From Chelonoidis abingdonii (Eukaryota > Chordata > Testudines > Testudinidae): DNA of 64,000 nt. Made by a program: the position numbers and the translations under genes. Numbering within the stretch: position 1 is the stretch's first letter; every line of letters begins with the position of its first letter. Location of the stretch: NCBI RefSeq assembly GCF_003597395.2, contig NC_133770.1:288689098-288753097 (forward strand). The letters run 5' to 3'. The notes below the pieces were generated by a model that ran no database searches, was not told the DNA's origin, and was given only the letters and a program-made list of their open reading frames with translations. Positions 21,130-33,775 of the stretch are shown one piece after another.

Positions 21130-23542
21130 GCTAGCAACTTATGGAACCAAGCCTCTCTCTGCACTCTGTTGAACCTGCCATACTTAGCCAGCATTCTGTC
21201 TTCCTTTGTGGTGAAGCTCAGTTTGCTAGCACTATTTCGTACTTGGAGCACATTATGGCATTGTTCCTTTTAAGAAGGTTTAGATATACTGGGTCTCAAG
21301 CAAAAGTCACTTTTCTTTGTCTTATGACCCTTCTCTTACCCCACGCCCCTCAGGGCCAACTGTTCAGCAAAACATTCCCTCCTAATGTAGCCAATATGGG
21401 TTATCTGAGTTGATTTCCAAAATTCCTTAGGACTCTCCTTTGGTGGAAGCTCCCAACCAATATAATATAGGAAGTTCATTTTGATCCTCTATCCCCAACC
21501 ATTGTGATCATCACAGATACATCCAATTTGAGTTGGAGAGCTTATCTCTGAAGCTGAGAGGTCAAAATTGGTGGAATCTGGGGGAGGAGACCAAGTGCCA
21601 TATACATGTAGTGTATATTAGGTTGCCTCAAATCCTTTCTGACACCGAGTAAGGGCTATGTTGTTAACATGATGGCTAAATATTACATTAATAAATAATG
21701 AGGTGCTAGTTACCAGTAATGCCAGGAAGCAATGGCTGTGTCAGATGGGAGTCTGGCTCATCAAATGCAACTCAGCAGTCTAGTTCTGTTAGTCTATAAG
21801 GTGCCACAGGATTCTTTGCTGCTTTTACAGATCCAGACTAACATGGCTACCCCTCTGATACTTCTCAGCAGATCTAACTGACAGAGAATATGGCAACAGA
21901 CTCTCAGTTGCTGGCTGCAAGAACAGTGTGAGCGTTCCTTAAAACAGACAGTGATGGATAGACTATCACAGACACATTCTTGCTGAACTGGAGCATGGGA
22001 TTCTTTGATGACTTTCCAACAATTCCAATGGTAATAAAAAGATGCAAGACATTCTCCAAAATTATACTAGTTGCCCTAGTTGAGCTAGACAGTATTGGTA
22101 CACGAAGTTCCTAGGTCTTCTACATTCATCATCAGACCTGCTATCACAGGAAGGCTATTTTCTCTATTTTACCAATCTGGAGTCACTTCATCTCCATTGC
22201 TTTGATAATAAGACATTGACTACTTCTGATGTGGAATGCTCTGTGGAAATAGACGAGGCTCTGCTACATTCTAGAAAGGCATCTGTGTTGAATTGTTCAT
22301 CTCAGAAGATGTTTTCTCAAAGGTAATGAGATAATATCTCCATGACCCATGCCCATATAATTGATTTTGAAATATTTATTGTACTTGATGTTTGTTTCCT
22401 CTTGTATTGTATTCTGTCGAGGTGCATATCTATCTATAATCTTACTATATTATCTCCCAGTGGATGTTTCTATTGTTTTCAGTCATCAAAAGATTCCTGA
22501 AAGGATCTGGTGTTTTCTCATCAGAGTTGAGAACCTATTCCATCAAGGAACCTTAGTGTTATGATGACAAGATTGTACAGTTGGAGATCTTATGACAGTG
22601 TTCTTTATTCCACTTGACACTAAAAGCACCATTTTTAGTCACAATTACATCTACAAGAGAGTTACCCTCTATTTTTATCTCAAATTTATTCCAAATCTGA
22701 TGTCTTAATTTCATCTGAATCAGATCATCAGTCTCCCAAGTATCTTTTCAAAGCTTGCCTGGGGGAACTAGGCTTATATACCTTCTATGGCAAGAGAGGG
22801 CTTTGAGTTATTTGGGTAAAATTGAGGCCTTTAGAATATCAACAATTTTGTAACCTCGGGGGATCAGTGTGAAGGGAATGTCATTTCCAGTCAGCATCTG
22901 TTTAAATGGATTAGACTTTGCATTGAGTCATGTTGTAAATTATCTAAGGTGTCAGATCTTTACAGTTCTAGATTTCACTCTACCAGGCATATGCCAATAT
23001 CACGGGGGTACCTCTGTATTTTTTTCATTATAAACATCTGGAAGGGTCCTGCCTGGACTTCTGTATAAACTTTCATACAACACTGCTCTCTCAATCTCGG
23101 ATCTAGGTCTGATGCTGGTTTTGGGAGGGCCGTTCTACAATTCTTTTTTAATTAGATCTCTGCCCTCCTTCATGGGGTTATGCCATTTACTAAACTCCCA
23201 CAAGTAGGACTATGCAGAGGCTACTTCAAGAAGTACAAATGGTTACTTACTAGTAACTCTGGTTCTTAAGGGTGTTGTCTCTGCATAATTGCACTGCCTG
23301 TCAGCCTCTCTCTTCTTCAGAATTATACTCTTACAGGATTCCTGAGTTTAGGGAAAAGAACTAAGGCAACTGGATTTGCATAGCCTTTTTATAACCTTGG
23401 GTCCAAAGTTTGTTGCCACAAAAGGTCCCAAACTGACACTGCTTTCTTGAAGGTCTGTGGCTCCAGACATACCACAGGTGTGAATATGCAGAGGCAGCAC
23501 CCTTGAAGAACCACAGTTACTTTGTGGTAAGTAGCCATTTTT
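21130..23542 (+). mobile_element. DIRS-C: 3' half of a third DIRS element
   Basis: The left part resembles the RT thumb and RNase H of DIRS-A: TLLWWKLP against SLTWWLNP, then IVIITDTSNLSWRAYL against TASLTTDASSLGWGAHL (about 21505-21550), and MAKYYINK against MHYINKQ. Decayed recombinase sequence follows to about 23150. An ICR-like segment (23198-23300) contains CTCTGGTTCTTAAGGGTG. It is complementary to the right outer end (about 23475-23542, containing CACCCTTGAAGAACCACAG). No left terminal repeat, gag or catalytic RT core is present, so the 5' half is missing. A short retroposon is inserted at 21779-21863. The element ends about 290 bases before a KHDRBS3 coding exon. Confidence 0.75.
21779..21863 (+). 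mobile_element. 5'-truncated copy of the hammerhead-like short retroposon
   Basis: This 85-bp copy keeps the constant 3' region (TTAGTCTATAAGGTGCCACA ... CTACCCCTCTGATACTT) and is flanked by CTCAGCAG at 21771-21778 and 21864-21871. The 5' part carrying the ribozyme-like core is absent. Variable 5' truncation with a fixed 3' end and a target duplication is the signature of target-primed reverse transcription. Confidence 0.85.
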
Positions 23543-23831
23543 ATTCAACATGCTAATATCTCTTAAAAGTGCAAAATTGGTTGCCACCAAGATCTCAAAC
23601 TTAAATCCAAAGTAACTACATAAATCTTAGATCTTAGATTTAAGTTGCCTCTTAGAAAGAATTGATGTGTATTAAGTATATTAAGATTTTATAGTTCCAT
23701 GGTTTACATCTTGTAGCATGAATTTAGATTTCAGTGGATAGTGTTGTTCACATTTATAATTAACATATTTCTTTCAGGTTCTAAAGTGTGTTCTTTACAT
23801 TTTAACACTACTTTTCTATTATATTTTTCAG
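23543..23831 (+). other. KHDRBS3 intron end upstream of the first visible exon
   Basis: Unique AT-rich sequence ending in a pyrimidine-rich tract and the acceptor TTTTTCAG. No feature otherwise. Confidence 0.6.
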
Positions 23832-23914
23832 GAATATGATGATGGATATGGCACTGCTTATGATGAGCAGGGCTACGACTCCTATGATAACAGCTATAGC
23901 ACCCAGGCACAAAG
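23832..23914 (+). CDS. KHDRBS3: KHDRBS3 coding exon (Tyr-rich C-terminal region, part 1)
   Basis: This 83-nt exon encodes [20 protein letters not shown] and onward to ...STQAQ, with the last two bases (AG) starting a Ser codon completed by the next exon. KHDRBS3 (SLM2, T-STAR) is a nuclear STAR-family RNA-binding protein that regulates alternative splicing, for example of neurexin exons. Its KH domain lies upstream, outside this window. The visible part belongs to the tyrosine-rich tail that in Sam68-like proteins is a target of tyrosine kinases and an SH2/SH3 ligand. The exon has a pyrimidine-tract acceptor and a consensus donor AAAG|GTAAGT. The DYDS-type Tyr spacing and downstream exons fit KHDRBS3 better than KHDRBS1 or KHDRBS2. 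Confidence 0.93.
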
Positions 23915-24079
23915 GTAAGTATCAAGCCCTACTGTATTTATAGCAGAAAACTTCTACAATCAAATAGCTAATTTTACTTTCAGTACCAATGAATTCCTTT
24001 TATATCTAATCTTAAACAGCATAAATATTATGCAAGAGGATTGTTAGCAACAATCTGCAGTCTTATATTCTTCTCTGCT
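23915..24079 (+). promoter_or_regulatory. 5' splice site and start of the 27.7-kb intron
   Basis: The donor GTAAGT directly follows exon base 23914. The intron runs to 51598 (27,684 bases) and begins with unique AT-rich DNA before the retroviral relic. Confidence 0.8.
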
Positions 24080-25250
24080 ATCAGATATGTACAAAAGACA
24101 AATTGCCACCAAAAGAGGTCGAATGGAACCCAGTAAACAAGGAGAAGAGGTATTGAAAGAATGGCAAATTTTACTAGATGACATTATTCAGAAACTTGAT
24201 TGACAGTGGCATTATAAAGTGCCTGAACAGTATATACTTGAAAGAAAAGGAATTTTTACTCACTTTTTAGCTTGTTGGAACTTGGCTTCGAAAAATTTCA
24301 AGAATCAAAGGATAACATGTGTAACTCGTTTAGTACAAATAGATTTTGATAAAACAATTTTAGGGAACTATTATCTGAATTCAGAAAATCTCACAGATAT
24401 AACAAATATATCTCCTAGAAAATATATATAATGACGCACTTAATGCCTTTCAGACTGCATACATGTCCTCTTCCCTTTGTGTAAAAACAGATCTCTACTG
24501 TCAGGTTATGAAAGTCCTCCACCCAACCCGACCCATAGTATATGTGGGTTATTTTAGGAACCGGAATATTCATGCTTGTGGGAATTTTGTTTTGGTGTTG
24601 CTGCTATTGTAGAACCTGTTATCCTCAGTGCCTCTGATCAAGACCCGATCCTCAAACCGTGCCCCAAGCAGTAGCTCTTCACCCTATACGTGAGGTAGAC
24701 ATTATCACCATGGACTATTCTCCCACAAATAGAGAATCCCTGTTCTGTGGATCAAGACCAAACTAATAACCGACAGTGAGGGGTTTGATGGCCATGTAAA
24801 TGTAAACAAATAGGAATGCAAAAGGAGGAGTTTGTTAGGTGAAAGAAGCCCAGTCCTTTTATTTTTATTAACAATTATAACCGCTTTTTAAGAGGCCTGC
24901 ATGGCAATTTCCTAGTAACTCCAAACTAGGTCCTGACAGCCTGCTATGAGAGAGAGATAAATGCCCTATTGAAATTGTAAAATAATGTAAAGTCTAGCTT
25001 AGCTATTTTGACTGTATAAGTGGCATGCCAAGGCAGAAAGATGTGTCAAGGGCCCCAAAAGGGGACATAGAATTGGATAAAGGGGAAAGCCAGTGAGATC
25101 TGTTAAGTTATTTAAACAGCTGACCGCCTGTGTCCGAGACCACCAGAAAAAGTGTGAAAACCGGTCAAAACCGCACCTGACTGCAAAGACTATAACGCGC
25201 TTCTTCCTTAATCCACAAGACTCGTTATCCCTATCAAAAAAAGCCTATCA
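24080..25250 (+). mobile_element. Endogenous retrovirus relic: env transmembrane tail, polypurine tract, start of 3' LTR
   Basis: A short frame at about 24535-24635 encodes a hydrophobic membrane span followed by a cysteine-rich juxtamembrane motif (FWCCCYCRTCYPQC), as in the transmembrane subunit of retroviral envelope proteins. Downstream stops follow. A purine run, AAAAGGAGGAG, at about 24822-24832 precedes TGTTAGGTGAAAGAAGCCC (from about 24835), the expected polypurine tract-LTR junction. The LTR right edge is not clear; CR1 sequence takes over at about 25251. The frame at 24219-24431 may be more env sequence, but I do not recognise it. The relic is non-functional. Confidence 0.6.
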
Positions 25251-27130
25251 AGATTGTTTGAACACGATTTGTTCTTTACAAAATCTGTCTGGCTATTCCC
25301 TATCATCCCTTACACTTCCAAGTGTTTGCAGGATGATTTCTTTAATTACTTGCTCCATTATCTTCTCTGGCACAAAGTTAAACTAACTGGTCTGTAGTTT
25401 CCTGGATGGTTTTTATTTCCTTTTTATAAAGATGGGGCACATATGTATTTGCCCTTTTCCAGTCTTTTGGAATCTCTTCCGTCTCCCATGACTTTCCAAG
25501 ATAATAGCTAGAAAGCTCAGATACCTCCTCTATTAACTCTTGAGTATTTTAGGATGCATTTCATCAGGCCCTGGTGACTTGCATGGCATCTAACTTTTAA
25601 AGTAGATTTTTAACTGCTCCTTTTTTATGTTTATCTTCTATAACCACCCCTTCCCATAAGCATTCACTATGTTAGACATTCTTTCAGACTTTCTCAATGA
25701 AGAGACCGGAAACAAAGAAGTCATTAAGCATCTCTGCCATTTCCAATTTCGTGTTACTGGTTCTCCCTCCCTTACTGAGCAGTGGGCCTACCCTGTCCTT
25801 GGTCTTCCTCTTGCTTCTAATGTACTGATAAAAGTCTTCTTATTTCCCTTTATTCCATAGCTAGTTTGAGCTCATTTTGTGCCTTTGCCTTTCAATCTTG
25901 CCCCCTGCATTCCTGTGTTATTTGCCTATATCATCCTTTGTAATCTGACCTCGTTTCCATTTTTTATATATGACTCTTTTATTTTGTAGGTCATGAAGAT
26001 CTCGTGGTTAAGCCAAGGTGGGCTTTTGCCACATTTCTATCTTTCCTCCCATCGGAATAGCTTGCTTTTGGGCCCTTAATAGTGTCCTTTGAAGAACTGC
26101 CAACTCTCCTCAGTTGTTTTTTCCCCTCAGTCTTGATTCCATGGGAGCTTACCTATCAGCTCTCTGAGCTTACCAAAACCCGCCTTCCTGAAATCCTTGG
26201 TCTCTATTTTGCTGTACTCCCTTCTACCCTTCCTTAGAATGCAAAACTCTATGATTTCATGATCACTTTCACCAAGCTCCCTTCTACTTTCAAATTCTCA
26301 ACGAGTTCCTCCCTATTTGTTTAAAATCAAGTCTAGAACAGCTTCCCCCCAGTAGCTTTTTCAACTTCTGAAAGAAAAAGTTGTCTGCAATGCAGTCCAG
26401 GAACTTATTGGATAGTCTGTGCCCCGCGGGTTATTTTCCCAACATATATCTGGATAGTTGAGGTCCCCCATCACCGCCAAATCTTGGACTTTGGATGATT
26501 TTGTTAGTTGTTTTAAAAAAAGCCTCAATCTACCTCTTCCACCTGGTTAGGTGGCTGTAGTAGACTCCTAGCACGACATCACCCTTGTTTTTTACCCCTT
26601 TTATCCTAACCCAGAGACTCTCAACAATTCTGTCTCCTATATCCATCTCCACCTCAGTCCAAGTGTGTACATTTTAATATATAAGGCAACACCTCCTCCC
26701 TTTTTCCCCTTTCTATCCTTCCTTGAGCAAACTATAACATCCACAGCCAACCAATATTCCAATCGTGTTATTATCCCACCAAGTTTCAGTGATGCCAACA
26801 ATGTCATAGTCGTATTTATTTATTAGCACTTCCAGTTCTTCCTGCTTATTACCCATACTTCTCGCATTTGTATATAGGCATCTAAGATACTGGTTTGATC
26901 TTGCCTCCCAGTTTTGCCCTGACCCTCGTTTCTCTCTGCCATTATAGCCCATGCTCCCTCTTGTTTCCGACCCATCTCCCAGGTCTTCATGTTCCCCACT
27001 TACCTGTGGGGTTTGCTCACCTGTCCCCATCAAACCTAGATTGATTTGGTTTATTTGGTTGAGCTCATTGTGCTGACCATGCCGAGTAGGCAGATATTGT
27101 GGTTTTATGTTCCTGCATTCATTATCCATG
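25251..27130 (-). mobile_element. CR1 LINE copy, endonuclease to RT region (minus strand)
   Basis: The minus strand from 27129 down to about 26713 encodes the N-terminus of CR1 ORF2: LRCLYTNARSMGNKQEEL, then the endonuclease landmark GITETWWDNN (about 26800-26770). The remainder, towards 25251, is non-reading-frame CR1 sequence from the RT region. The element lacks its 3' end and has no intact frame over most of its length. Confidence 0.8.
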
Positions 27131-27785
27131 GTGATTGACTTTAAAAGATTTTTCTCATGGGTAGGATGTCCTTTACAATATTTCTAAGGATAGGGAGTGT
27201 GCTGCTCAAACTGACAATATATCTCACCCACCAGTAAACAAGTTAAAGACAACTTTTACTTAAATGCATTATAACAGTGCTGCAAAATCTAAAAAACTAA
27301 AGAACCCTGATTTCATAACACAGTTGAGGAGGAAAAACACTTTCCCAGCTGGCAACTGAGGAATATTTTGCCATTCTCTTTGTCAGGAATGATTTAAGTT
27401 TTTGTGAGGGAAGAAAGATCTCAAAACCAAGCAAACCGCTCAAAGTGAAAAATCTATGGAAAGTTTTAATTTCACTGTTTTCACTTAGATTGGTTTTTTT
27501 TATGATGTTTTTGACAACCAGAAAAGAGTAGTCTTTATTCATGGTGTCTCCCACTTGAAAAGGTTTTGTAAATTTCTAAAAGCTGATGTGCATACTAGAA
27601 GCATTAAGAACTCTGGGGGATGTGTCTACCTTTCATACTACCTTTAGAAAATAGCAGCAGTTAACATGATTTTTTTAGTAAATATACTGGTCAAAAAAGT
27701 CTTCAAATTTTTACTTGTAATATTGGCAGTTCTATTTTGCTTTGTTGCTTTTAATGTTAGTAATAGGTTTTATTTGCTGTTGCAG
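27131..27785. other. Intron spacer
   Basis: AT-rich unique sequence without a recognisable gene or repeat. The right end is a pyrimidine-rich stretch that precedes the candidate terminal exon described next. Confidence 0.5.
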
Positions 27786-28140
27786 CCTATGCTTTCAGAT
27801 AGCACAATGAAAATACTGGACTAGACTAAAACTTAAAAAAATGAGTATTTGAATTTGTTTTCGTTTTTGTCAGGTTTTAAACAAGATCTGTTATGAACTT
27901 TTTTTTTATGTTTTACAAATTTTGGTGGTCCTTTGAATGATGATGATCAAAAATCAATTTTCCAAGAAAATGAAACAGAACATGTAATTCATATGTAAAG
28001 TACTGATTACTAGCCATAATGTGTTGTTATTGAGCGTCACCAGGGTAGAACAACTTTATTAGGTAGTTGTTTTATGTTGCATCTGTGATATTGTTCCAGT
28101 TATGTTCACTGGACTTCAAATTCAATAAACTTTTTAAAAG
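27786..28140 (+). other. Candidate intronic alternative terminal exon of KHDRBS3
   Basis: Two plausible acceptors, TTTGCTGTTGCAG (ending at 27785) and TTCGTTTTTGTCAG (ending at 27873), precede a segment with an AATAAA poly(A) signal at 28124-28129 and a U-rich stretch beyond it. If the exon at 23832 spliced to either acceptor, the frame would end within a few codons and drop the last two coding exons. This is inference from signals only; no sequence homology supports it. Confidence 0.3.
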
Positions 28141-31100
28141 AATGACTTATGCACTTGCTTATTTTGCTGTTTTTATAAACAATAGGGGTAGTTCATGGTG
28201 AAAGGGAAGGGGATATGAATTTGCGTGATGAAATATTGCTCACACAATCCCAGCTCTTATTTTTTGCAAAGATATTTCAGAATTCCATTAGCCAAACCAT
28301 CTGAGCAACACAGAACAATTTTTAATCTGATGATCAAAGAACAGAACATATTGTAATGTCATTTGTAACTACTGAGAGATGATTGTAACACTGAAATATA
28401 TCTAAATATCATTGGTGTTACACAAATTATGTGAAACAAAAGAGAATTGTAATGCTACAGTATCGTAAAAAAAATTTTTGATACTTTTCCCTCATTATAA
28501 GCGGAAAAAAACCTTGACGTATCTGGATGAAGAATAGGTCCACATGTTTAAAATGGGTCACTTTTTGATTAGCATGTAAAAGCAAAGTTTGCTTGTGTTA
28601 AGTACCCCTAAAATAATGTTGAAGCAAATATTAGGTTAATTGGCCTCTTTAAACTAAGTCATCAGTTAGGACTACATTTTCCTTTTTTTCTAGTACTGGG
28701 GTACATGGCATGCTTAAAAAGTTCATACTGATTTTAAAATATTGCAGATTTCAGAGATATTCTGTGAACTTAAAATGAAGAATGCCACTAGAAATAGACT
28801 AAAGTTTTGAAATGTACCCCCACTGTATGTATGCTTCTAATACTCAGGGGAAATTACAGATGCTTCATCTCTTTGATGTTCAGTTTTAGGATTCCTGATT
28901 TGCAAAATAATTACTTTTTAGTGTATTTGTTGTACATCTCAGAGTAGTAGTATTCTAGGTTGAGTCAAATAGTTTTCTTATGTGAAACAAAATAGTACAG
29001 TGCTAGTTAAAGAGAATGTTCTTGCAGTGGAATGAATAGCTCACTGTCCCACCCAAGTCCATCTCAAATGTGAAGTGCAGTAGTAAATTTTTGTAGTTTG
29101 TTCTCCATTTTGGGGCATCCAGTGCAACTGGATAGAGCTCTTCCCTAGCACGGCACAATTTGATACTTTCACATCCTCCTTACTGTCTCCTCAGGATATC
29201 TGTAGCTGATAGGGGTTGAAGGGAATGATATGACATTCAGATACCATGGTCTAAATATTGTAGGTGGATGGGTAGTTGAATCTTCACTTGCCTTCATGAA
29301 AAGCTGCTCTTCCTCTCTATATAACCTAACCTCCCCTTCTCTCCAGCCACTAATACTGTTATATAGTAGCTAACCTCCAACTCGGAGACTGAAAGTGATG
29401 CCCATTTTAAGTTTTATTAATGGCATTTTGTTTGGTGGTCAGACGTCATCACTGAGAATCACTTTTGCGTGACTGCTGGTACCTATCAAACCTTGGGTTT
29501 TATTTAAAAAACTTCACTCTAATACCAGAGAGGAGAAGACTAAATCTGAGATTTCTCTCCAATTCTTACACATAGTAGTGTCCCAGCAATCAAGTACAAT
29601 ATCTGTGGGGAGTGTTTCCATTTTGAATACTAAAATGTTGCATCGTCTACAAATAATTTGTTTATAGAGTAAATCCACAAATAATTGAGTGCATTTTGGT
29701 GGGCTTTCAAAGGAACTATCTTTGGCAATTATGATAATCTTCAAATAGATAACTCTGAAGTGTGCTGGATTTAGCCAGCCAGCTCCATTGACTTCTGTGG
29801 GAGATATGTGATGAAATTCCCATGCAGCACTTAACATTTAGGGGATAATATTAGATAGAAATTATGCCCATACAAATTAGTAAGGCTAATTGAACAAATA
29901 ATGTTAAAGCAGTCCAGTCATAGTAAGAAAGATAAAATGAGTTTATGAAACATTGTTGCTTAGCTTTTGAAAATTGAGAATAGTAAACATTTGTGAAATT
30001 GTCAGTCAGCCAGCTCTACCTAAAGACCAGAGTATAATGGAAACTGTCAAAAGCTATGAACACTCATGGTAGATTTTCAATGCCAAGCTAAGGAAAGCAA
30101 AAAGACTAAAATTAATGTTGCCATATGCCATGCAATATAGCTTTTCTGCAGGCAGCTTTTACATTATGCATTTAGTAATTTCTTCATGAAAGCTGCACTA
30201 CATAGATACATAATAATTTAATATATACTGCTGTATATAGCATAAATGATCTGTTTAAATATAAATTGAACTGCAGAAGTTAAATACTGCTAAAACAATA
30301 ATACAATATTATTGTATTCATTTGTGCTTGGCACACAAGTATCTTTTTTTACTTTTTTTACTCGTGTGTGTGTGTGTGATATTTATGAAACAAAGTTGAA
30401 TTACAAATAATACTTCTCAAAACCATACATCAGGCAATAATCTTTTATTTAGACTTATGGTCAAAAGAAGTTGCTGTTTTAATGGCCTAATGTTAATACT
30501 AGAACATTTTATCATGAAAATCTACAGATTAGAATATAATAGAGAAAAAAGGAGAATTTTAACAGGGAATTATTTCAGATCTGTAGACCAGAGTTTAAAC
30601 ATGTTCACTCTGAAGACAAATTACATTAAAATATTAAATCTCTAAAACATTAAAGAAAAAATTAGGCCAATGGCCTTTGTGCCTTGGAAGCTTCATACAT
30701 GGTCTACACAAGTGTTTGCAAAGACAATAATAGGGCAAAGGCAAACTACTGGTAATAAATCAATTGCCACTGTCAGCTCACTATTTAATGTTCTCTAGAA
30801 TACATAAGATTTATCACTGAGGAATTGTAGACTAATGGTAGTATATGGAAACAAAGTCCACTAGGGAGATGTACTACATCATTCAGATTTAGCACTGCCA
30901 TCTGCTTAATAGCATTGAGATGACTACAGAGGTACTTATGATCAACCATTCATAGCAGTGACAGATGCTGCAGAGAATTAACATGCCTGAGAATGAGGTT
31001 TGTTACTAAAATTCAGATTATGTGACAAGATTGCTGAAAAAGGCTATATGTTTGTTACCTGTCCAACAGCACTAAAGGTTTACTATCTACTTTAAAGTTT

Positions 31101-31426
31101 TCTGTCAGGAGAGAATAATTAATGCTTGTAAACAAAACAAAATGCTTAATTTTTCTCAGATTTCAAAGCTCTTAAAAATTTGTAGAACTATTTCGATTTT
31201 CCCCATGTGTCCTAGAAACTTCAAAAAAAAGTATTTGTAGAATTGTTTGTTGATATATGTGATATGGATACAGTGATTTATTCCTCTTAAAAGGTTCTTC
31301 TTGGGTGCCATATCCATCATATTCCAACCTGTGATGGAAGTTTGTCAAGAAAAGAATTAATAATTTGAACTGTGAAAGCCATAGAGAGTAAACTAGTTTG
31401 CATAAACCTACATGCCATATGGCTTT
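28141..31426. other. KHDRBS3 intron, no gene seen
   Basis: AT-rich unique intron sequence. A short (TG)n run occurs at about 30364-30378. I recognise no coding sequence or transposon here. Confidence 0.5.
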
Positions 31427-32240
31427 TTCATAGAATCATAGTATTGGAAGGGATCTTGAGAGGTCATCTAGTCCAGTCCCCTGCACTCATGGCAAGAATA
31501 AATATTATCAAGACCATCCCTTACAGGTGTTTGTCTAACATGCTCTTAAAAATCTCCAGTGATGGAGATTCCACAACTTCCCTAAGCAATTTATTCCAGT
31601 GCTTAACTCCCTGGACAGTTAGGAAGTTTTTCCTAATGTCCAACCGAAACCTCCCTTGCTTCAATTGAAGCCCGTTGCTTCTTGTGTTATCCTCAGTGGT
31701 AACAATCTTGTAACAATCTTTTATGTACTTGAAAACTGTTATGTCCCCTCTGTCTTTTCTTTTCCAGACTAAACAAGCCCAATTTTTTTCAATCTTCTCT
31801 CATAGGTCATGTTTTCTAGACTTTTAGTCATTTTTGTTGCTCTACTCTGGATTTTCTCCAATTTGTCCACATCTTTCCTGTAATGTGGTGCCCAGAACTG
31901 GACACACTACTCCAGCTGAGGCCTAATCAGCACAGAGTAGAGCAGAAGAATTACTTCTCGTGTCTTGCTTATATCACTCCAGCTAATACATCCCAGAATG
32001 ATGTTCGCTTTTTTTGCAACGGTGTTATACTGTTGACTCACATTTACCTTGTGATTCACAATGACCCCCAGATCCTTTTCCTCAGACTCCTTCCTAGGCA
32101 GTCATTTCTCATTTTGTATGTGTGCAATTGATTGTTCCTTCCTAAGTGGAGTACTTTGCATTTATCTTTAATGAATTTCATCCTATTTACTTCAGACCAT
32201 TTCTCCAGTTTGTCCAGATCATTTTGAACTATGCAAGTGC
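31427..32240 (-). mobile_element. CR1 LINE 3' portion (minus strand)
   Basis: The minus-strand 3' tail (TTCATAGAATCATAGTATTG) is followed by the standard CR1 3' end and RT C-terminal coding region out to about 32240. It is better preserved than the copy at 2332; a short minus-strand frame (32271-32056) still reads RT-like sequence (LDKLEKWSEVNRMKFIKDKC). Confidence 0.9.
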
Positions 32241-32631
32241 ATGCAGGCACTGAAACGTTTAGAAAATACAACTAAAATGTATTCAATGAGAAGAAATTTA
32301 ATTTTAAATTTCAAATCCTTGGATTTTGTTGCCTTAAAAGGAGATAAGATGGCCAGGCATCATATTTTACCAGTTTTACAAATTTTGTAAATGTAGTAGA
32401 TCTTAGATCCTAGATTCCCAGTAAATGTTAATGTCTTCAAATCAGTCCTTCAAGCCACAAGGACATTTTTAAGAAAGAATGTATCATATATTGTGTTTCA
32501 CTATAATGCTTTGTTTCATTCTGATGGTAGATACTACACAGATAGTAACTACTGCTGTGTCTATACAGCATTGCATTTTAGAGAATGGACCAGTGTTGAT
32601 AAGTGAAAGTAGTACACATTGGAAAACATAA
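32241..32631. other. Intron spacer between CR1 copies
   Basis: AT-rich unique sequence with no recognised feature. Confidence 0.4.
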
Positions 32632-33365
32632 TCTCAACTATATATACAAAATGATGGGGCCTACTTGGCTATTACCACTCAAGAAAGAGATCTTGGAGTC
32701 ATCGTGGATAGATCTTTGAAAACATCCACTTAATGTGCAGCAGCAGTCAAAAAACAAACAAACAAACAAACAAAACCCTAACAGAATGTTAGGAAATATT
32801 AGGAAAGGGTTAGAAAATAGACAAAAATATCATAATTCCACTATGCAAATCCATGGTATGCCCACGCCTTGAATAGTGTGCACAGTTCTGGTCGCCCCAT
32901 CTCAAGAAAGATATATTAGAAGTAGAAAAAGTACAGAGAAGGGCAACAGCTTGCATATGAAAAGAGATTGAAAAGACTGGGACTATTCACATTAGAGAAA
33001 AGAAGACTAAGGAGGTATGATAGAGGTCTGTAAAATGGTGAATGGTGTGGAGAAGGTGAATAGAAAGTATTTTTTACTCCTTCCATAGCACAAGATCCAG
33101 GGCTCACCCAATGAAATTAATAGGCAGTAGGTTTAAAACAAACATAAGAAAGTACTTATTCAGACAGCCCAAATCAGCCTGTGGAACTCATTGTCATGGG
33201 ATGTTGTGAAGGTCAAAAGTATAAATGGGTTAAAAAAATAATTAGGTGAGTTCATGGAGGATAGGTCCATCAATGGCTATTAGCCAAGATAATCAGGGAT
33301 GCATCCCATGCTTTGGGTGTCCCCAAACCTCTGGCTGGCAGACCATGTGACTGGATTACAGGGGA
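32632..33365 (+). mobile_element. CR1 LINE 3' portion (plus strand)
   Basis: Plus-strand CR1 with landmarks such as GATCTTGGAGTCATCGTGGA, the run TCTGGTCGCCCCATCTCAAG, and GAGAAGGGCAAC. A simple (AAAC)n microsatellite at about 32751-32776 sits inside it. No intact frame. Confidence 0.85.
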
Positions 33366-33369
33366 TAGA

Positions 33370-33775
33370 TCACTGTCACTATAAGGTTTGTTTTCTAATC
33401 CTTTAAGTATTCCAGGAGCAGTCTTACTATTGCCAAATACAGAAGTAAAACAACCTCTCCACTCTTCTGCCGAGATTCCCCTGTTTGTGCATCCCAGGAT
33501 AGCATTAGCCCTTTTGGCCACAGTGTTGCACTGGGAACTTGTGTGTGGCTCATTATCTACCATGACCCCTAAATCTTTTTCAGAGTCACTGCTTCCCAGG
33601 ATAAAGTCCCCCCATCCTGTATGATTATCATAATAATTATAATGCATATTGCTTGCTTCAGCCCAGTTTACCAAGCAATCCATATCGCTCTGAATCATTA
33701 TTTCTTCTTCTTCATTCTTTATCACTCCCCTAATTTTTTTGTTCCCCGCAAACTTTATCAGTGATGATTATATAG
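33370..33775 (-). mobile_element. CR1 LINE fragment (minus strand, other subfamily)
   Basis: The minus strand encodes decayed CR1 RT C-terminal sequence: QSDMDCLVNWAEASNMHYN at about 33700-33640, then FILGSSDSEKDLGVMVDNE. The orientation is opposite to the neighbouring 32632 copy, so these are two insertions. Confidence 0.75.

Noticed and set aside
24219..24431. Plus-strand frame of 70 codons upstream of the env-like tail
   Set aside because: Could be retroviral, but I recognise no motif; kept only as a remark in the ERV entry.
30360..30380. TG microsatellite as a possible regulatory Z-DNA element
   Set aside because: The run is too short to be more than a simple repeat.
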